The notes beneath the pieces were generated by a model. The model saw nothing but the letters and a program-made list of their open reading frames with translations, was not told where the DNA came from and made no database searches. A DNA stretch of 64,000 bases from Rubrivivax sp. (GTDB lineage: Bacteria > Pseudomonadota > Gammaproteobacteria > Burkholderiales > Burkholderiaceae_C), in contig JAHBZS010000017.1 in NCBI GenBank assembly GCA_019635285.1, positions 21,863 through 85,862 of the forward strand, written 5' to 3'. The number at the start of each line of letters is the position of its first letter. Position 1 is the stretch's first letter. This document shows, one piece after another, positions 13,479 through 23,236 of the stretch. Position numbers and translations under genes: made by a program.

Positions 13479-14249
13479 CTACTTGATGTCTTTCCAGTAG
13501 GCGGCATTCAGCCGCCAGGCGATGAGCGTGAACAAGGCCAGGAACAGCAACACGAACACACCGAGGCGCACACGCTGGCTCTGGTGCGGCTCGGCCATCC
13601 ATTGCATGAACGCCACCAGGTCGGCCACCGCCTCGTTGTACTCGGCGGTGCTCAGCTTGCCTTCGGTCAGCGGCTGGAAGCCCTTGAACACCGCATGCGT
13701 CTTCGCCGGATCATGCGGGTCTTTCTCGGTCTCGAACACCGCCCCCTGCTGGCCCTGCAGTTCCCACAGCACGTTGGGCATGGCCACGCTGGGGAACACC
13801 AGGTTGTTCCAGCCGGTGGCGGTGCCGCTGTCGCGGTAGAAGGTGCGCATGTAGGTGTACAGGTAGTCTGCACCGCTGCCGCCGTTGCCGGCGCGCGAGC
13901 GGGCGATCACCGTCAGGTCCGGCGGCGCCGCGCCGAAGAAGTCCTTGCCCTGCACCGGATCGAGCGTCACCGTCATCGTGTCGCCGACCTTCTTGCCGGC
14001 GAACATCAGGTTGTTCTTGATCTGCTCGTCGGTCAGCCCGATGTCGCGCATGCGGTTGTAGCGCATGTAGTTGGCCGAGTGGCAGTTCTGGCAGTAGTTG
14101 ACGAACAGCCGGGCACCGTTCTGCAGCGCCGGCAGGTTGGTCACGCGCTCGGTGGGGAACTTGTCCAGTGGCGCGCCGCCGCCGGACGCCTGGGCCCCGG
14201 TCACGAGCCCCAGCACAAGGCAAAGGCCCAGAAGAAATCGCTTCGTCAT
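13479..14249 (-). CDS. petC: Cytochrome c1 of the bc1 complex
   Basis: A 256-residue membrane-anchored c-type cytochrome. It has an N-terminal signal peptide (MTKRFLLGLC to about residue 21), the heme attachment CQNCH at residues 53-57, and a C-terminal membrane helix (VLLFLALFTLIAWRL) ending in WKDIK. An MPNVLWELQ segment in the middle is a cytochrome c1 hallmark and carries the axial Met region. It passes electrons from the Rieske centre to soluble cytochromes. It lies 25 bases after petB in the petA-petB-petC operon. Confidence 0.95.
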   Translation of the reverse strand: MTKRFLLGLCLVLGLVTGAQASGGGAPLDKFPTERVTNLPALQNGARLFVNYCQNCHSANYMRYNRMRDIGLTDEQIKNNLMFAGKKVGDTMTVTLDPVQGKDFFGAAPPDLTVIARSRAGNGGSGADYLYTYMRTFYRDSGTATGWNNLVFPSVAMPNVLWELQGQQGAVFETEKDPHDPAKTHAVFKGFQPLTEGKLSTAEYNEAVADLVAFMQWMAEPHQSQRVRLGVFVLLFLALFTLIAWRLNAAYWKDIK

Positions 14250-14274
14250 GTTGGTTGTGCTCCGCCGGGCCGCT

Positions 14275-15681
14275 TCAGTGGGGGTGGAAGTTCACGCGCT
14301 CGGGCACCGGCTTGAAGGTGCCGATCCGGCTCCACCAGGGCATGAGCAGGAAGAAGCCGAAATAGAACAGGGTGCCGACCTGCGACACGATCGTGCCGAT
14401 CTCGGACGGCGGCTTGATGCCCAGATAGCCGAGCACGAGGAAGTTGACGATGAAGATGGCATAGAGCCACTTGTTCCAGCCCGGGCGATAGCGGATCGAG
14501 CGCACCGGACTCTTGTCCAGCCAGGGCAGCGGGAACAGCACCATCACCGCCACGCCCATCACCACGACGCCCCAGAACTTGGCGTCGAAGACCTTCAGCA
14601 GCGCGATCACCACCAGCGCCGCCACCAGCACGGCGACCTTGCCCACGCCGGAAAGCTTGGCGCGCAGCACCGTCAGCACCGCGGCGATGGCGACGATGGC
14701 GACGAAGACGTTGACCATCTGGTCGGTCACCGCGCGCAGCATCGAATAGAAGGGCGTGAAGTACCACACCGGCGCGATGTGCGCAGGTGTCTTCAGCGGG
14801 TCGGCAGGGATGAAGTTGTTGTATTCGAGGAAGTAGCCGCCCATCTCCGGCGCGAAGAACAGGATCGCCGCGAAGATCACCAGGAACACACCGACGCCGA
14901 TCAGGTCGTGCACGGTGTAGTACGGATGGAAGGCCACGCCATCCAGCGGGATCCCGGTCTTCGGATCCTTGTGCTTCTTGATGTCCACGCCGTCGGGGTT
15001 GTTGGAACCCACGTCGTGCAGGGTCAGCAGGTGGGCCACCACCAGGCCGATCAGCACCAGCGGCACGGCGATGACGTGGAAGGCGAAGAAGCGGTTCAGC
15101 GTGGCGTCGCCGACGACGTAGTCGCCGCGGATCAGCAGCGACAGGTCCGGGCCGATGAAGGGGATCGCCGCGAACAGGTTGATGATCACCTGCGCGCCCC
15201 AGTAGGACATCTGGCCCCACGGCAGCAGGTAGCCCATGAAGGCCTCGGCCATCAGGCACAGGAAGATGGCCACGCCGAAGATCCACACCAGCTCGCGCGG
15301 CTTCTGGTAGCTGCCGTAGATCAGCCCGCGCCACATGTGCAGGTAGACGACGATGAAGAAGGCGCTGGCCCCGGTGGAGTGCATGTAGCGGATCAGCCAG
15401 CCCCACGGCACGTCGCGCATGATGTACTCGACCGACTCGAAGGCCTTGGCCGCGTCGGGCTTGTAGTGCATCACCAGGAAGATGCCGGTGACGATCTGGA
15501 TGACCAGCACCAGCATCGCCAGCGAGCCGAAGAAGTACCAGACGTTGAAGTTCTTCGGAGCGTAGTACTCCGACATGTGCTTCTTGTATTCGGTGAAGGC
15601 GGTCGGAAACCGGTTCTCCAGCCAGACCGTGGCCTGCGTCATCACCGACGCGCCGGCAGGAGCTTCCTTGAATTCAGCCAT
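14275..15681 (-). CDS. petB: Cytochrome b of the bc1 complex
   Basis: A 468-residue integral membrane protein that holds hemes bL and bH and both quinone sites. Landmarks include GIFLVMHYKPD, the transmembrane His pairs, PWGQMSYWGAQVI near the Qo site, and the PEMGGYF variant of the PEWY signature (PEMG). It is a single-chain cytochrome b with a C-terminal domain of further helices. It is in the middle of the pet operon, 28 bases from petA. Confidence 0.95.
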   Translation of the reverse strand: MAEFKEAPAGASVMTQATVWLENRFPTAFTEYKKHMSEYYAPKNFNVWYFFGSLAMLVLVIQIVTGIFLVMHYKPDAAKAFESVEYIMRDVPWGWLIRYMHSTGASAFFIVVYLHMWRGLIYGSYQKPRELVWIFGVAIFLCLMAEAFMGYLLPWGQMSYWGAQVIINLFAAIPFIGPDLSLLIRGDYVVGDATLNRFFAFHVIAVPLVLIGLVVAHLLTLHDVGSNNPDGVDIKKHKDPKTGIPLDGVAFHPYYTVHDLIGVGVFLVIFAAILFFAPEMGGYFLEYNNFIPADPLKTPAHIAPVWYFTPFYSMLRAVTDQMVNVFVAIVAIAAVLTVLRAKLSGVGKVAVLVAALVVIALLKVFDAKFWGVVVMGVAVMVLFPLPWLDKSPVRSIRYRPGWNKWLYAIFIVNFLVLGYLGIKPPSEIGTIVSQVGTLFYFGFFLLMPWWSRIGTFKPVPERVNFHPH

Positions 15682-15709
15682 GGCTATCCCTGTGAAAACT
15701 TGCGTCCGT

Positions 15710-16306
15710 TCAGGCCTTGTCTTCGCCGATCAGCAGCAGCGTGTCGGACAGGTACATGTGGCGCGGCACCTCCAGATTGTCGGGCGCCGGCTTGTTCTTG
15801 AAGACACGCCCCGCCATGTCGAAGGTCGAGCCGTGGCAAGGGCAGAGGAAACCGCCCTTCCAGTCGTCCGGCAGCGAAGGCTGCGGCCCGGGCGTGAACT
15901 TGTCGGTGGGCGAGCAGCCCAGGTGCGAGCAGATGCCCACGCAGACGAACACCTCGGGCTTGATCGAGCGCGGCACGTTGCGCGCGTACTCGGGTGTCAG
16001 CTCCGACGGGTTGCGCTTGGAGAAGGGGTCGGCCAGCTGGTCGTCGAGCTTGGGCAGCGCAGCCACCTGTTCCTCGGTGCGACGCACGATCCACACCGGC
16101 TTGCCGCGCCATTCGACCGTCATCTTCTCGCCGGGGCGCAACGCGCTGATGTCGGCCTGCACCGGCGCACCGGCCGCCTTGGCGCGTTCCGACGGTGCGA
16201 AGCTGGCCACGAAGGGCACTGCCACCGCGGCTCCGCCGACTGCGCCGGCCCCGCAGGTTATCGCGATCCAGGTACGTCGGCCTGAATCGACTTTGGCCTC
16301 ACTCAT
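15710..16306 (-). CDS. petA: Rieske iron-sulfur subunit of the bc1 complex
   Basis: A 198-residue protein anchored by an N-terminal helix. A Tat-like GRRTWI motif precedes a hydrophobic Ala/Val/Gly stretch at residues about 13-36. The 2Fe-2S ligands are in CSHLGC (126-131) and CPCHGS (155-160). It takes electrons from ubiquinol. I chose the ATG at 16304-16306 (MSEAKVDSG); the upstream in-frame ATG adds 11 atypical residues. It is the first gene of petABC and is divergent from mscL across 143 bases that must hold the promoters. Confidence 0.95.
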   Translation of the reverse strand: MSEAKVDSGRRTWIAITCGAGAVGGAAVAVPFVASFAPSERAKAAGAPVQADISALRPGEKMTVEWRGKPVWIVRRTEEQVAALPKLDDQLADPFSKRNPSELTPEYARNVPRSIKPEVFVCVGICSHLGCSPTDKFTPGPQPSLPDDWKGGFLCPCHGSTFDMAGRVFKNKPAPDNLEVPRHMYLSDTLLLIGEDKA

Positions 16307-16449
16307 GCTTTCCTCTGCTCGAAGACGAAGTCCGGTCAACTCAAGATTCTATCCGAGCGCCCCGGGGCCCCCGCCGGCCTGCAGACCGGTTAGCCTCCCG
16401 CCCCGCCGCAGGGCCATGGGGGTCCTGGCACACAAGGGAGTACTGCAGC

Positions 16450-16866
16450 ATGGGATTTGCGACCGAGTTCAAGGAATTCGCGCTCAAGGGCAACGTCATG
16501 GACCTGGCCGTGGGCGTGATCATCGGCGGCGCGTTCGGCAAGATCGTCGACTCGGTGGTCGGCGACCTGATCATGCCGCTGGTCGGCAAGGTGCTCGGCG
16601 GGCTGGACTTCAACAACTACTACATCCCTTTGGCCGGCCAGACCGCCACCAACCTGGCCGACGCCAAGAAGGCCGGTGCCGTCTTCGCGTACGGCAGCTT
16701 CATCACCGTGGCGCTGAACTTCGCCATCCTGGCCTTCATCATCTTCATCATGGTGCGGCAGATCAACAAGCTGCGGGCCTCGACCCCGCCGGCACCGGCG
16801 CCCGAGCCGGTGACCCCCGAGGACGTGGTGCTGCTGCGCGAGATTCGTGACGCATTGAAGAAATAG
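16450..16866 (+). CDS. mscL: Large-conductance mechanosensitive channel MscL
   Basis: A 138-residue channel that opens under membrane tension to release osmolytes. It has the conserved N-terminal helix [35 protein letters not shown], a periplasmic loop, TM2 ([20 protein letters not shown]) and a Pro-rich linker to the C-terminal bundle helix [16 protein letters not shown]. The ATG at 16450 gives the exact family start. A GC-rich inverted repeat follows the stop (16872-16892). Confidence 0.96.
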   Translation: MGFATEFKEFALKGNVMDLAVGVIIGGAFGKIVDSVVGDLIMPLVGKVLGGLDFNNYYIPLAGQTATNLADAKKAGAVFAYGSFITVALNFAILAFIIFIMVRQINKLRASTPPAPAPEPVTPEDVVLLREIRDALKK

Positions 16867-16871
16867 TGCAC

Positions 16872-16892
16872 GCGGCCCGCGCCGCGGGCCCT
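16872..16892 (+). terminator. Possible hairpin after mscL
   Basis: GGCCCG (16874-16879) can pair with CGGGCC (16885-16890) across a five-base loop just after the mscL stop. There is no T-run, so if it acts it is not a classical intrinsic terminator. Confidence 0.3.
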
Positions 16893-16940
16893 CCAGTGGA
16901 CGGATGGCATGCCGATGCATGTCCGATACCGATCCGTCCC

Positions 16941-19346
16941 ATGAATCAGACGCCTGCCTCACGTCTGCCCCCGGCCATCGAGGCTGCCGTCCGGCGCGTC
17001 AAGCTGGACACCCGGCGCGCCGCCGAGCGCGCCGTGAACAGCCTGGGCGTGTCCGCGCTGGCCTCGGCCAACGTGTTCCAGCGCGAGCACATGCTGGGGG
17101 CACAGTTCGAGCTGAACCGCAAGCTGGCGGTCTTCTGCAACGGTTTCGACGACCGCCTGGACCAGCGCATCCAGCGCGAGGTGCTGCGCTCCACCGGCGG
17201 CCCGGCGGCGGCGCCGGCCGACACCAACTGGGACGCGCTGAGCCTGGTCGACAACAGCGAGGTGGAACTGCAGGTCAGCGCCGAGCGCTTCGGCCTGCAG
17301 ATCGCACAGGAGTGCGAGGCCGAGGAGCGCGAGCTGGAGGGCCTGGTCGGCGCGGTGCTGCAGGGCCAGGACGAGACGCCGCGCAACCCGCTGCGGCCCG
17401 AGGTCATCGGCAACGCCATCATCCGCAGCATCGACGACGTGACCGACCGCAGCGAGTTGCGCAAGGTGCTGGTCGACGAGATGGGGCGCTCGATGGCCGC
17501 GGCGATGGCCGAGACCTACGGCGCGATCGTCGCCGAACTGCGCGCCGCGGGGCTGAAGCCGGCGCAGCCCAGCTTCCGCAGTTCGGAGCGCAGCGCCGGC
17601 TTCGGGCGCACCAGCTCCGGCTACGGCAGCTCCAGCCGGCCGGCCGGCCTGGACGACCCGTCGGCCGGCGGCCACGAGCCGCGCCGCAGCACGCGCAGCG
17701 GCTCGCTCGGCGCCAACACCGGCCCCGGCGGCTTCGGCTCCGGAGGCGGACGCGGCACGCCGATCGGGCAGGTCGACGCCGGGCTGATGACCCTCATCCG
17801 CCGCCTGGCCTTCACCGACATGGGCCCCGGACAGGACGCGGCGGATTCCGCATTCACCGCAGACGCCGGCTACGCGGCATCGCATGCGGGCACGTTCGAC
17901 GGGGCCGGCCCGGCACGCGCGCTGCCGGCGGCGCCGAACCTGATCCGTGCGCACCGCGACGCGCTGCGCGAGGCCTCGACCGGATCGCTCGATCACATGG
18001 TGATCGACGTCATCGGCAGCCTGTTCGACCAGATCCTGTCGGACCCGAAGGTGCCGCCGCAGATGGCGCGGCAGATCGCGCGGCTGCAGTTGCCCGTGCT
18101 GCGCGCGGCGCTCGGCGACTCGAGCTTCTTCTCGTCGCGCAAGCATCCGGTGCGGCGCTTCGTCAACCGCATCGCGTCGCTGGGCAGTGCCTTCGACGAC
18201 TTCGACTCCGACACCGGCAAGCGCTTCGTGCAGCTGGTGCGCGAGCTGGTGCAGGACATCGTCGAAGGCGACTTCGACCAGATCGAGGTCTACGAGCAGA
18301 AGCTGTCGGTGCTCGAGAACTTCATCGTCGAGCAGTCCCGGCGCGAAGTGCAGGAGCAGGCCGGCGCGCCCAGCCTGCTGGCGCAGAAGGAGACCGACCT
18401 GCGGCTGCAGCAGCGCTACACGCAGCAGCTGCAGGCGCTGTTGCAGCCGCTGCCGATGACGGAGTTCGTGCGCGACTTCATCACCCAGGTGTGGAGCCAG
18501 GCGCTGATGCGCGCGACGCGCCTGGACGGCGCCGACAGCGCGCGCGTCAAGCGCTTCCGCCATGCCGGCCGCGAGCTGATCATGAGCGTGCAGCCCAAGG
18601 GCTCGCCCGAGCAGCGCAAGGCCTTCCTGATGCAGCTGCCCACGCTGATGAAGGAGCTGAACGAGGGCATGGACCTGATCGGCTGGCCTGAAGGCGCGAA
18701 GAAGAGCTTCTTCGGGCAGCTGCTGCCGGCCCATGCCGAGTCGCTGAAGGGCCAGTCGCTGCGCACGCTGGACTACAACCTGCTGGTCCGGCAGGCCGAC
18801 CTGGCCCTGGGCGAGGCAGCTCCCGACGCGTCGGAGCTGCCGCCGCCGCAAGCCCACCTGCCGGTCTTGCGCGACGAAGTCGCCACGCCGACGTTCTCGG
18901 CCGAGGAAGCGCAGCGCATCGGCCTGATCGACGAGGCCGCGGTCGACTGGGACGGCAAGGTCGACATCGACCTGGGGGCCGAACCCGAGCCGGCGGGCGC
19001 CGACCTGGACATCGCCGGACTGCCGAAGATGGAGGCGGCCACCGAGCCGGCCAGCGGCAAGTCGCTGGCCGACCACGTGCAGATCGGCTTCGCATACCAG
19101 ATGCATCTGGACGACAAGTGGCAGAAGGTGCGGCTGAACCACGTCAGCCCGGGCCGCAGCTTCTTCGTCTTCACGCATGGCGGGCGCCACAAGAAGACGG
19201 TGTCGATGACGCACCGCATGCTGGTGCGGCTGTGCGAAACCGGGCGCCTGCGCGCCTTCGAGAACGCCTACCTGGTCGAACGCGCCACCGCGCGCGCGCG
19301 CCGGCAGCTGGCCGCGCTGGGCGCCGGCGCGAGCGCGGCCGCCTGA
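16941..19346 (+). CDS. DUF1631 family protein
   Basis: An 801-residue protein of the DUF1631 family, whose biochemical role is not established. It is predicted soluble and largely helical. A Gly/Ser-rich low-complexity segment at about residues 215-275 separates an N-terminal helical part from the conserved region, which starts near residue 350. The C-terminus (residues about 715-795) contains KVRLNHVSPGRSFFVFTHGG, resembling the small beta domain found at the end of these proteins; a PilZ-like fold there is possible but unproven. I start at the ATG at 16941 (MNQTPASRLPP) because upstream codons are not protein-like. It converges on pdxA with three bases between the stops. Confidence 0.8.
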   Translation: MNQTPASRLPPAIEAAVRRVKLDTRRAAERAVNSLGVSALASANVFQREHMLGAQFELNRKLAVFCNGFDDRLDQRIQREVLRSTGGPAAAPADTNWDALSLVDNSEVELQVSAERFGLQIAQECEAEERELEGLVGAVLQGQDETPRNPLRPEVIGNAIIRSIDDVTDRSELRKVLVDEMGRSMAAAMAETYGAIVAELRAAGLKPAQPSFRSSERSAGFGRTSSGYGSSSRPAGLDDPSAGGHEPRRSTRSGSLGANTGPGGFGSGGGRGTPIGQVDAGLMTLIRRLAFTDMGPGQDAADSAFTADAGYAASHAGTFDGAGPARALPAAPNLIRAHRDALREASTGSLDHMVIDVIGSLFDQILSDPKVPPQMARQIARLQLPVLRAALGDSSFFSSRKHPVRRFVNRIASLGSAFDDFDSDTGKRFVQLVRELVQDIVEGDFDQIEVYEQKLSVLENFIVEQSRREVQEQAGAPSLLAQKETDLRLQQRYTQQLQALLQPLPMTEFVRDFITQVWSQALMRATRLDGADSARVKRFRHAGRELIMSVQPKGSPEQRKAFLMQLPTLMKELNEGMDLIGWPEGAKKSFFGQLLPAHAESLKGQSLRTLDYNLLVRQADLALGEAAPDASELPPPQAHLPVLRDEVATPTFSAEEAQRIGLIDEAAVDWDGKVDIDLGAEPEPAGADLDIAGLPKMEAATEPASGKSLADHVQIGFAYQMHLDDKWQKVRLNHVSPGRSFFVFTHGGRHKKTVSMTHRMLVRLCETGRLRAFENAYLVERATARARRQLAALGAGASAAA

Positions 19347-19349
19347 GCC

Positions 19350-20375
19350 TCAGCGCCCGACCAGCTGCCGCGCCATGCGGATCGCCGCCTGCAGGCTGGA
19401 GGCGTCGGCACGGCCCGTGCCGGCAATGTCGAAGGCGGTGCCATGGTCGGGGCTGGTGCGCACGAAGGGCAGGCCCAGCGTTACGTTCACGCCCTGCTCG
19501 ACGCCCAGGTACTTGACCGGAATCAGGCCGTGGTCGTGCGTCATCGCCACCACCAGGTCGAACTCGCCCGCATGCCCGGGCGCGTGGCGCGCCCGCATGA
19601 ACACGGTGTCCGGTGCAAAGGGCCCGCGGGCATCGATGCCCAGCGCCTGGGCCGCCTGCACCGCCGGCGCGATGAAGCGCTGTTCCTCGTCGCCGAACAA
19701 GCCGCCCTCGCCGGCATGCGGGTTGAGCCCCGCCACCGCGATGCGCGGCCGCGGCTGGCCCCAGGCGGCCGCTGCGTCGTGCGCGATGCGGATCGTCTGC
19801 AGCACCGAATCGAAATCCACCAGCTCCACCGCGCGGCGCAATGCCACGTGGATGCTGACCAGCACCACGCGCAGCTCGTCGTTGGCCAGCATCATGCGCA
19901 CCGGCGGCAGGGCACCGTCCACCGCGGCCAGCGCCTGCAGCATCTCGGTATGGCCGGGGAAGTCGACGCCGGCCGCGGCCAGCGCCTCCTTGTGCAGCGG
20001 GGCGGTGACCAGTGCCGCCGCCTCGCCGCGCTGCACGTGCCCCACGGCGGCCGCAATGCAGGCGGCGGCCGCAGCGCCGCAGCGCGCGTCGATGCGGCCC
20101 CAGGGCAGCTGCGCCAGGCCGTCGGGCAGCCCCGCCGGCTGCAGCACGCCCAGGCTGCCCGGCGGCCGCAGCGGCGCGTCGGCCGGCGTGCCCAGCAGCG
20201 CCAGCGGCACCTCCAGGCCCAGCGCCCGGGACGCGCGGGCCAGCACCTGCGGGTGGCCCACCACCAGGCAGTCGTCGGCGGCCCCTTCGGCATGCGCCTT
20301 GACGATGATTTCCGGGCCGATGCCACAGGCATCGCCCATCGTCAGCAGCAGCGGCAGGCTCTCCATGGCGGCCAT
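19350..20375 (-). CDS. pdxA: 4-hydroxythreonine-4-phosphate dehydrogenase PdxA
   Basis: A 341-residue NAD-dependent, metal-dependent dehydrogenase of vitamin B6 synthesis. It has the N-terminal LTMGDACGIGPEIIVKAH, FPGHTEMLQALA, NPHAGEGGLFG with metal-binding surroundings, and the closing HGTAFDIAGTGRADASS. The usual GDPAGIGPE reads GDACGIGPE here; GDAxGIGPE variants occur in related enzymes, so I do not read it as loss of function. The start may be this ATG or the one three codons later (20366). It is divergent from the protease gene. Confidence 0.9.
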   Translation of the reverse strand: MAAMESLPLLLTMGDACGIGPEIIVKAHAEGAADDCLVVGHPQVLARASRALGLEVPLALLGTPADAPLRPPGSLGVLQPAGLPDGLAQLPWGRIDARCGAAAAACIAAAVGHVQRGEAAALVTAPLHKEALAAAGVDFPGHTEMLQALAAVDGALPPVRMMLANDELRVVLVSIHVALRRAVELVDFDSVLQTIRIAHDAAAAWGQPRPRIAVAGLNPHAGEGGLFGDEEQRFIAPAVQAAQALGIDARGPFAPDTVFMRARHAPGHAGEFDLVVAMTHDHGLIPVKYLGVEQGVNVTLGLPFVRTSPDHGTAFDIAGTGRADASSLQAAIRMARQLVGR

Positions 20376-20423
20376 TGTCGGTCAGGGCGGGCGTGCAGGC
20401 CGCAGCCGATAATGGCGCCTCCC

Positions 20424-21596
20424 ATGCGCAAGCTCTGGCTCCTGTTCGCCCAGACGGTGACCGTCGGCCTGGGGCTGTGGTTCGTGGTCGCCACGATGCA
20501 GCCGCACTGGCTGCCGGCAACGGCGCCGCGCGCCACGCCCGCGCCCCAGATTGCGGCACCGGTCGAGCCGCTGCCGCCCGTGACGCCGCAAGCCGCGTCG
20601 GCGGCCGCAACGACCAGCTACAGCCACGCCGCCAAACGAGCGGCGCCATCCGTGGTGAGCATCGTCGCCAGCAAGACCGCGCGCGGTCGCGGCGCGGCCG
20701 ACGACCCCTGGTTCCGCCACTTCTTCGGCAACGAGCGCGGGCCGCAGACGCAGACCGGCCTGGGTTCGGGCGTGATCGTGTCCGCCGACGGCTACCTGCT
20801 GACCAACAACCATGTGGTCGAAGGCGCCAGCGACATCGACGTGCAGCTCGCCGACGGCCGCCAGGCGCGGGCGCGGCTGGTCGGCACCGACCCCGAGACC
20901 GACCTGGCGCTGCTGCAGATCCAGTTGGACGGCCTGCCGGCGATTGCGCTGGGCGACATGCGGGCCCTGCAGGTCGGCGACGTGGTGCTGGCCATCGGCA
21001 ACCCCTTCAACGTGGGCCAGACCGTCACCTCCGGCATCGTCAGCGCGCTGGGGCGCAACCGCCTCGGCCTGTCCACGTTCGAGAACTTCATCCAGACCGA
21101 TGCGGCGATCAACCCCGGCAACTCCGGCGGCGCGCTCGTCGATGCCGACGGCCGGCTGGTCGGCATCAACACGGCCATCTACAGCCGCAGCGGCGGCAGC
21201 ATGGGCATCGGCTTCGCCATTCCCGTGGACACCGCGCGCTCCGTCGTGCAGGCGCTGCTGCGCGACGGCCAGGTGACCCGCGGCTGGATCGGCGTGGAGC
21301 CGCGCGACCTGAGCCCGGAACTCGCCGCCAGCCTGCGCCTGACGGTGACGCAAGGCGTGCTGATCACCGGTGTGCTGCAGGACGGGCCGGCCAGCCGCGG
21401 CGGCATGCGCCCCGGCGATGTGGTCGTCGCCATCGGCGGCACCGAGGTCCTGAACACCGCCGAGTTGCTGGCCGCGGTGGCGGCGCTTCAGCCGCAGTCG
21501 GTGGCCAGCGTCGCGGTGCGGCGCGGCGCGCAGGCGCTGCAGCTCCATCTGACGGTGGCGCAGCGGCCGAAGCCGCTGCGACGCAGCGGCGAGTAG
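20424..21596 (+). CDS. HtrA-type periplasmic serine protease (DegS/DegQ-like, single PDZ)
   Basis: About 390 residues. An N-terminal membrane anchor or uncleaved signal (KLWLLFAQTVTVGLGLWFVVATM) is followed by a Pro/Ala linker, a trypsin-like domain and one PDZ domain. The catalytic triad is visible: His in NNHVVEGA, Asp in PETDLALL, Ser in NPGNSGGALVD. One PDZ domain plus an anchor resembles DegS, which senses misfolded outer-membrane proteins and starts the sigma-E cascade; DegQ/MucD-like quality control is the alternative. An ATG at 20412 is a possible earlier start. The gene converges on tatC with one base between the stops. Confidence 0.88.
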   Translation: MRKLWLLFAQTVTVGLGLWFVVATMQPHWLPATAPRATPAPQIAAPVEPLPPVTPQAASAAATTSYSHAAKRAAPSVVSIVASKTARGRGAADDPWFRHFFGNERGPQTQTGLGSGVIVSADGYLLTNNHVVEGASDIDVQLADGRQARARLVGTDPETDLALLQIQLDGLPAIALGDMRALQVGDVVLAIGNPFNVGQTVTSGIVSALGRNRLGLSTFENFIQTDAAINPGNSGGALVDADGRLVGINTAIYSRSGGSMGIGFAIPVDTARSVVQALLRDGQVTRGWIGVEPRDLSPELAASLRLTVTQGVLITGVLQDGPASRGGMRPGDVVVAIGGTEVLNTAELLAAVAALQPQSVASVAVRRGAQALQLHLTVAQRPKPLRRSGE

Positions 21597-21597
21597 T

Positions 21598-22398
21598 TCA
21601 GGCCGCGCCGTCGGCCTTGGTCTGCTGTTCGGCGTCCGGCGCCTGCGTGTGCTTGATGAACAGCTTCGCGCTCCAGATGCCGAACTCGTAGAGCAGCACC
21701 ATGGGGATGGCCAGCGCCAGCTGCGACACCACGTCCGGCGGCGTGATGACGGCGGCGACGATGAAGGCGCCGACGATGAAGTAGCCGCGCCAGGCCTTCA
21801 ACTGGTCGACCGACACCACGCCCAGCCGCGCCAGCACGACCACCGCCACCGGCACCTCGAAAGCCGCGCCGAAGGCGATGAACATGGTCATCACGAAGCT
21901 CAGGTAGGCCTCGATGTCCGGCGCCGCGGTGATGCTCTTCGGCGCGAAGCTCTGGATGAACTTGAACACCTGGCCGAACACCAGGAAGTAGCAGAAGGCC
22001 ACGCCCAAGAAGAACAGCACCGTGCTGGAGATGACCAGCGGCAGCACCATCTTCTTCTCGTGGCTGTACAGCCCCGGCGCGACGAAGGCCCACACCTGGT
22101 AGAGCACCACCGGCAGTGCCAGCAGAAAGGCCGCCAGCAGCGTGATCTTCAGCGGCACCAGGAACGGCGAGATCACGTTGGTGGCGATCATCGTCGCACC
22201 GGCCGGCAGGTGCGACACCAGCGGCGAGGCCAGCATGTCGTACAACGGCCCCGAGCCGGGCCAGACCAGCAACACGCCGAAGGCGATGCCGACGGCGATG
22301 AGCGCGCGGATCAGCCGGTCGCGCAGTTCGATCAGGTGCGAGACGAACGGTGCTTCGGTGCCTGCAAGTTCGTCCTGGTCCTTGCCGGGTTCGCTCAC
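21598..22398 (-). CDS. tatC: Sec-independent protein translocase subunit TatC
   Basis: A 266-residue protein with six membrane helices. TatC binds twin-arginine signals. Conserved segments are FVSHLIELRDRLIRA near residues 20-34, SPLVSHLPAGATMIATNVISPFLVPLKI, LYSHEKKMVLPLV and FGAAFEVPV. The GTG at 22396-22398 (reading VSEPGKDQDE) gives the family start; the longer reading upstream is arginine-rich and not protein-like. Tat substrates in this window probably include the Rieske protein and the TRAP binding protein. Confidence 0.93.
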   Translation of the reverse strand: MSEPGKDQDELAGTEAPFVSHLIELRDRLIRALIAVGIAFGVLLVWPGSGPLYDMLASPLVSHLPAGATMIATNVISPFLVPLKITLLAAFLLALPVVLYQVWAFVAPGLYSHEKKMVLPLVISSTVLFFLGVAFCYFLVFGQVFKFIQSFAPKSITAAPDIEAYLSFVMTMFIAFGAAFEVPVAVVVLARLGVVSVDQLKAWRGYFIVGAFIVAAVITPPDVVSQLALAIPMVLLYEFGIWSAKLFIKHTQAPDAEQQTKADGAA

Positions 22399-22477
22399 AG
22401 GGGCACCCTCGCGTGGCGCGCGGCGCACCCGGGTGGAGCGGAACGCCCGACGCGGGGCGGGCGGCAGGCGGCGGCGT

Positions 22478-22948
22478 TCATCGCTGCGGCGGCCTGAAGC
22501 GGGCCACGCGCGCCGCGCCCGACTGCGCACGCGTGCGGATGCCGTGGCGCTGCTTGTACCAGAGCGGCGTGGCGCCGCGCTTGAGCCGCCAGCGCTTGTT
22601 GGGATGCTTGTACTGCGGGGTCGGCGTGTCCAGCGGCGTGGTCGTCGCACCGTCCGAGCCCGACATCTCGGACCAGCTCGATTCGATGGACGCGCCGGCC
22701 TGCTGCACCTCGGTGCGCACGCTGCTTTCGACGTCGCGGGCCGCGTCCTCGAACTGCGTCTTCATCTTCTTCAGTTCGTCGAGCTCGATCGAGCGGTTGA
22801 CTTCCGCCTTGACGTCGGCCACATAGCGCTGCGCCTTGCCCAGCATGTGGCCCACAGTGCGCGCCACGCGCGGCAGCTTCTCCGGCCCGATGACGATCAA
22901 CGCCACCGCGCCGATGAGCGCGAGCTTGTCGAAGCCGAAATCGATCAC
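22478..22948 (-). CDS. tatB: Twin-arginine translocase subunit TatB
   Basis: A 156-residue protein. A single N-terminal membrane helix [20 protein letters not shown] ends in GPEKLP, followed by an amphipathic helix ([20 protein letters not shown]) and a charged cytoplasmic tail. With TatC it forms the signal-binding complex. It lies six bases after tatA and 79 bases before tatC, all on the minus strand. Confidence 0.93.
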   Translation of the reverse strand: MIDFGFDKLALIGAVALIVIGPEKLPRVARTVGHMLGKAQRYVADVKAEVNRSIELDELKKMKTQFEDAARDVESSVRTEVQQAGASIESSWSEMSGSDGATTTPLDTPTPQYKHPNKRWRLKRGATPLWYKQRHGIRTRAQSGAARVARFRPPQR

Positions 22949-22954
22949 ACGGGG

Positions 22955-23197
22955 TCAGGACTTGGTCCGTGCCTCGACGTCGACGGTGTTGGCGGCGTTC
23001 TTGTTGGCGCCGACCTGCGGCGCCGGTGCGCCGGCATCGGCCTCGGCCGCGCCTTCGCTGCCGCTCTTCATGCCGTCCTTGAAGCCCTTGACGGCACCGC
23101 CCAGGTCACTGCCGATGTTCTTCAGCTTCTTGGTGCCGAAGATCAACACCACCACCAACAACACGATCAGCCAGTGCCAGATGCTGAACGAACCCAT
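22955..23197 (-). CDS. tatA: Twin-arginine translocase subunit TatA
   Basis: An 80-residue pore-forming subunit. A short membrane helix ([17 protein letters not shown]) is followed by the conserved [12 protein letters not shown] hinge, an amphipathic helix and a charged Ala/Glu-rich tail. It heads tatABC downstream of hinT. Confidence 0.94.
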   Translation of the reverse strand: MGSFSIWHWLIVLLVVVLIFGTKKLKNIGSDLGGAVKGFKDGMKSGSEGAAEADAGAPAPQVGANKNAANTVDVEARTKS

Positions 23198-23236
23198 GTC
23201 ATATCTCCTGCGGCAAACTGCGCCGATTCTAGGGTC

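Noticed and set aside
16959-19214. A 751-codon open frame on the minus strand opposite the DUF1631 gene
   Set aside because: Composition is that of a shadow frame, and the + strand frame has coherent domain structure and a proper start.
19350-20375. PdxA as inactive because of GDACGIGPE
   Set aside because: The change is outside the known metal ligands, related enzymes carry GDAxGIGPE, and all other motifs are intact.
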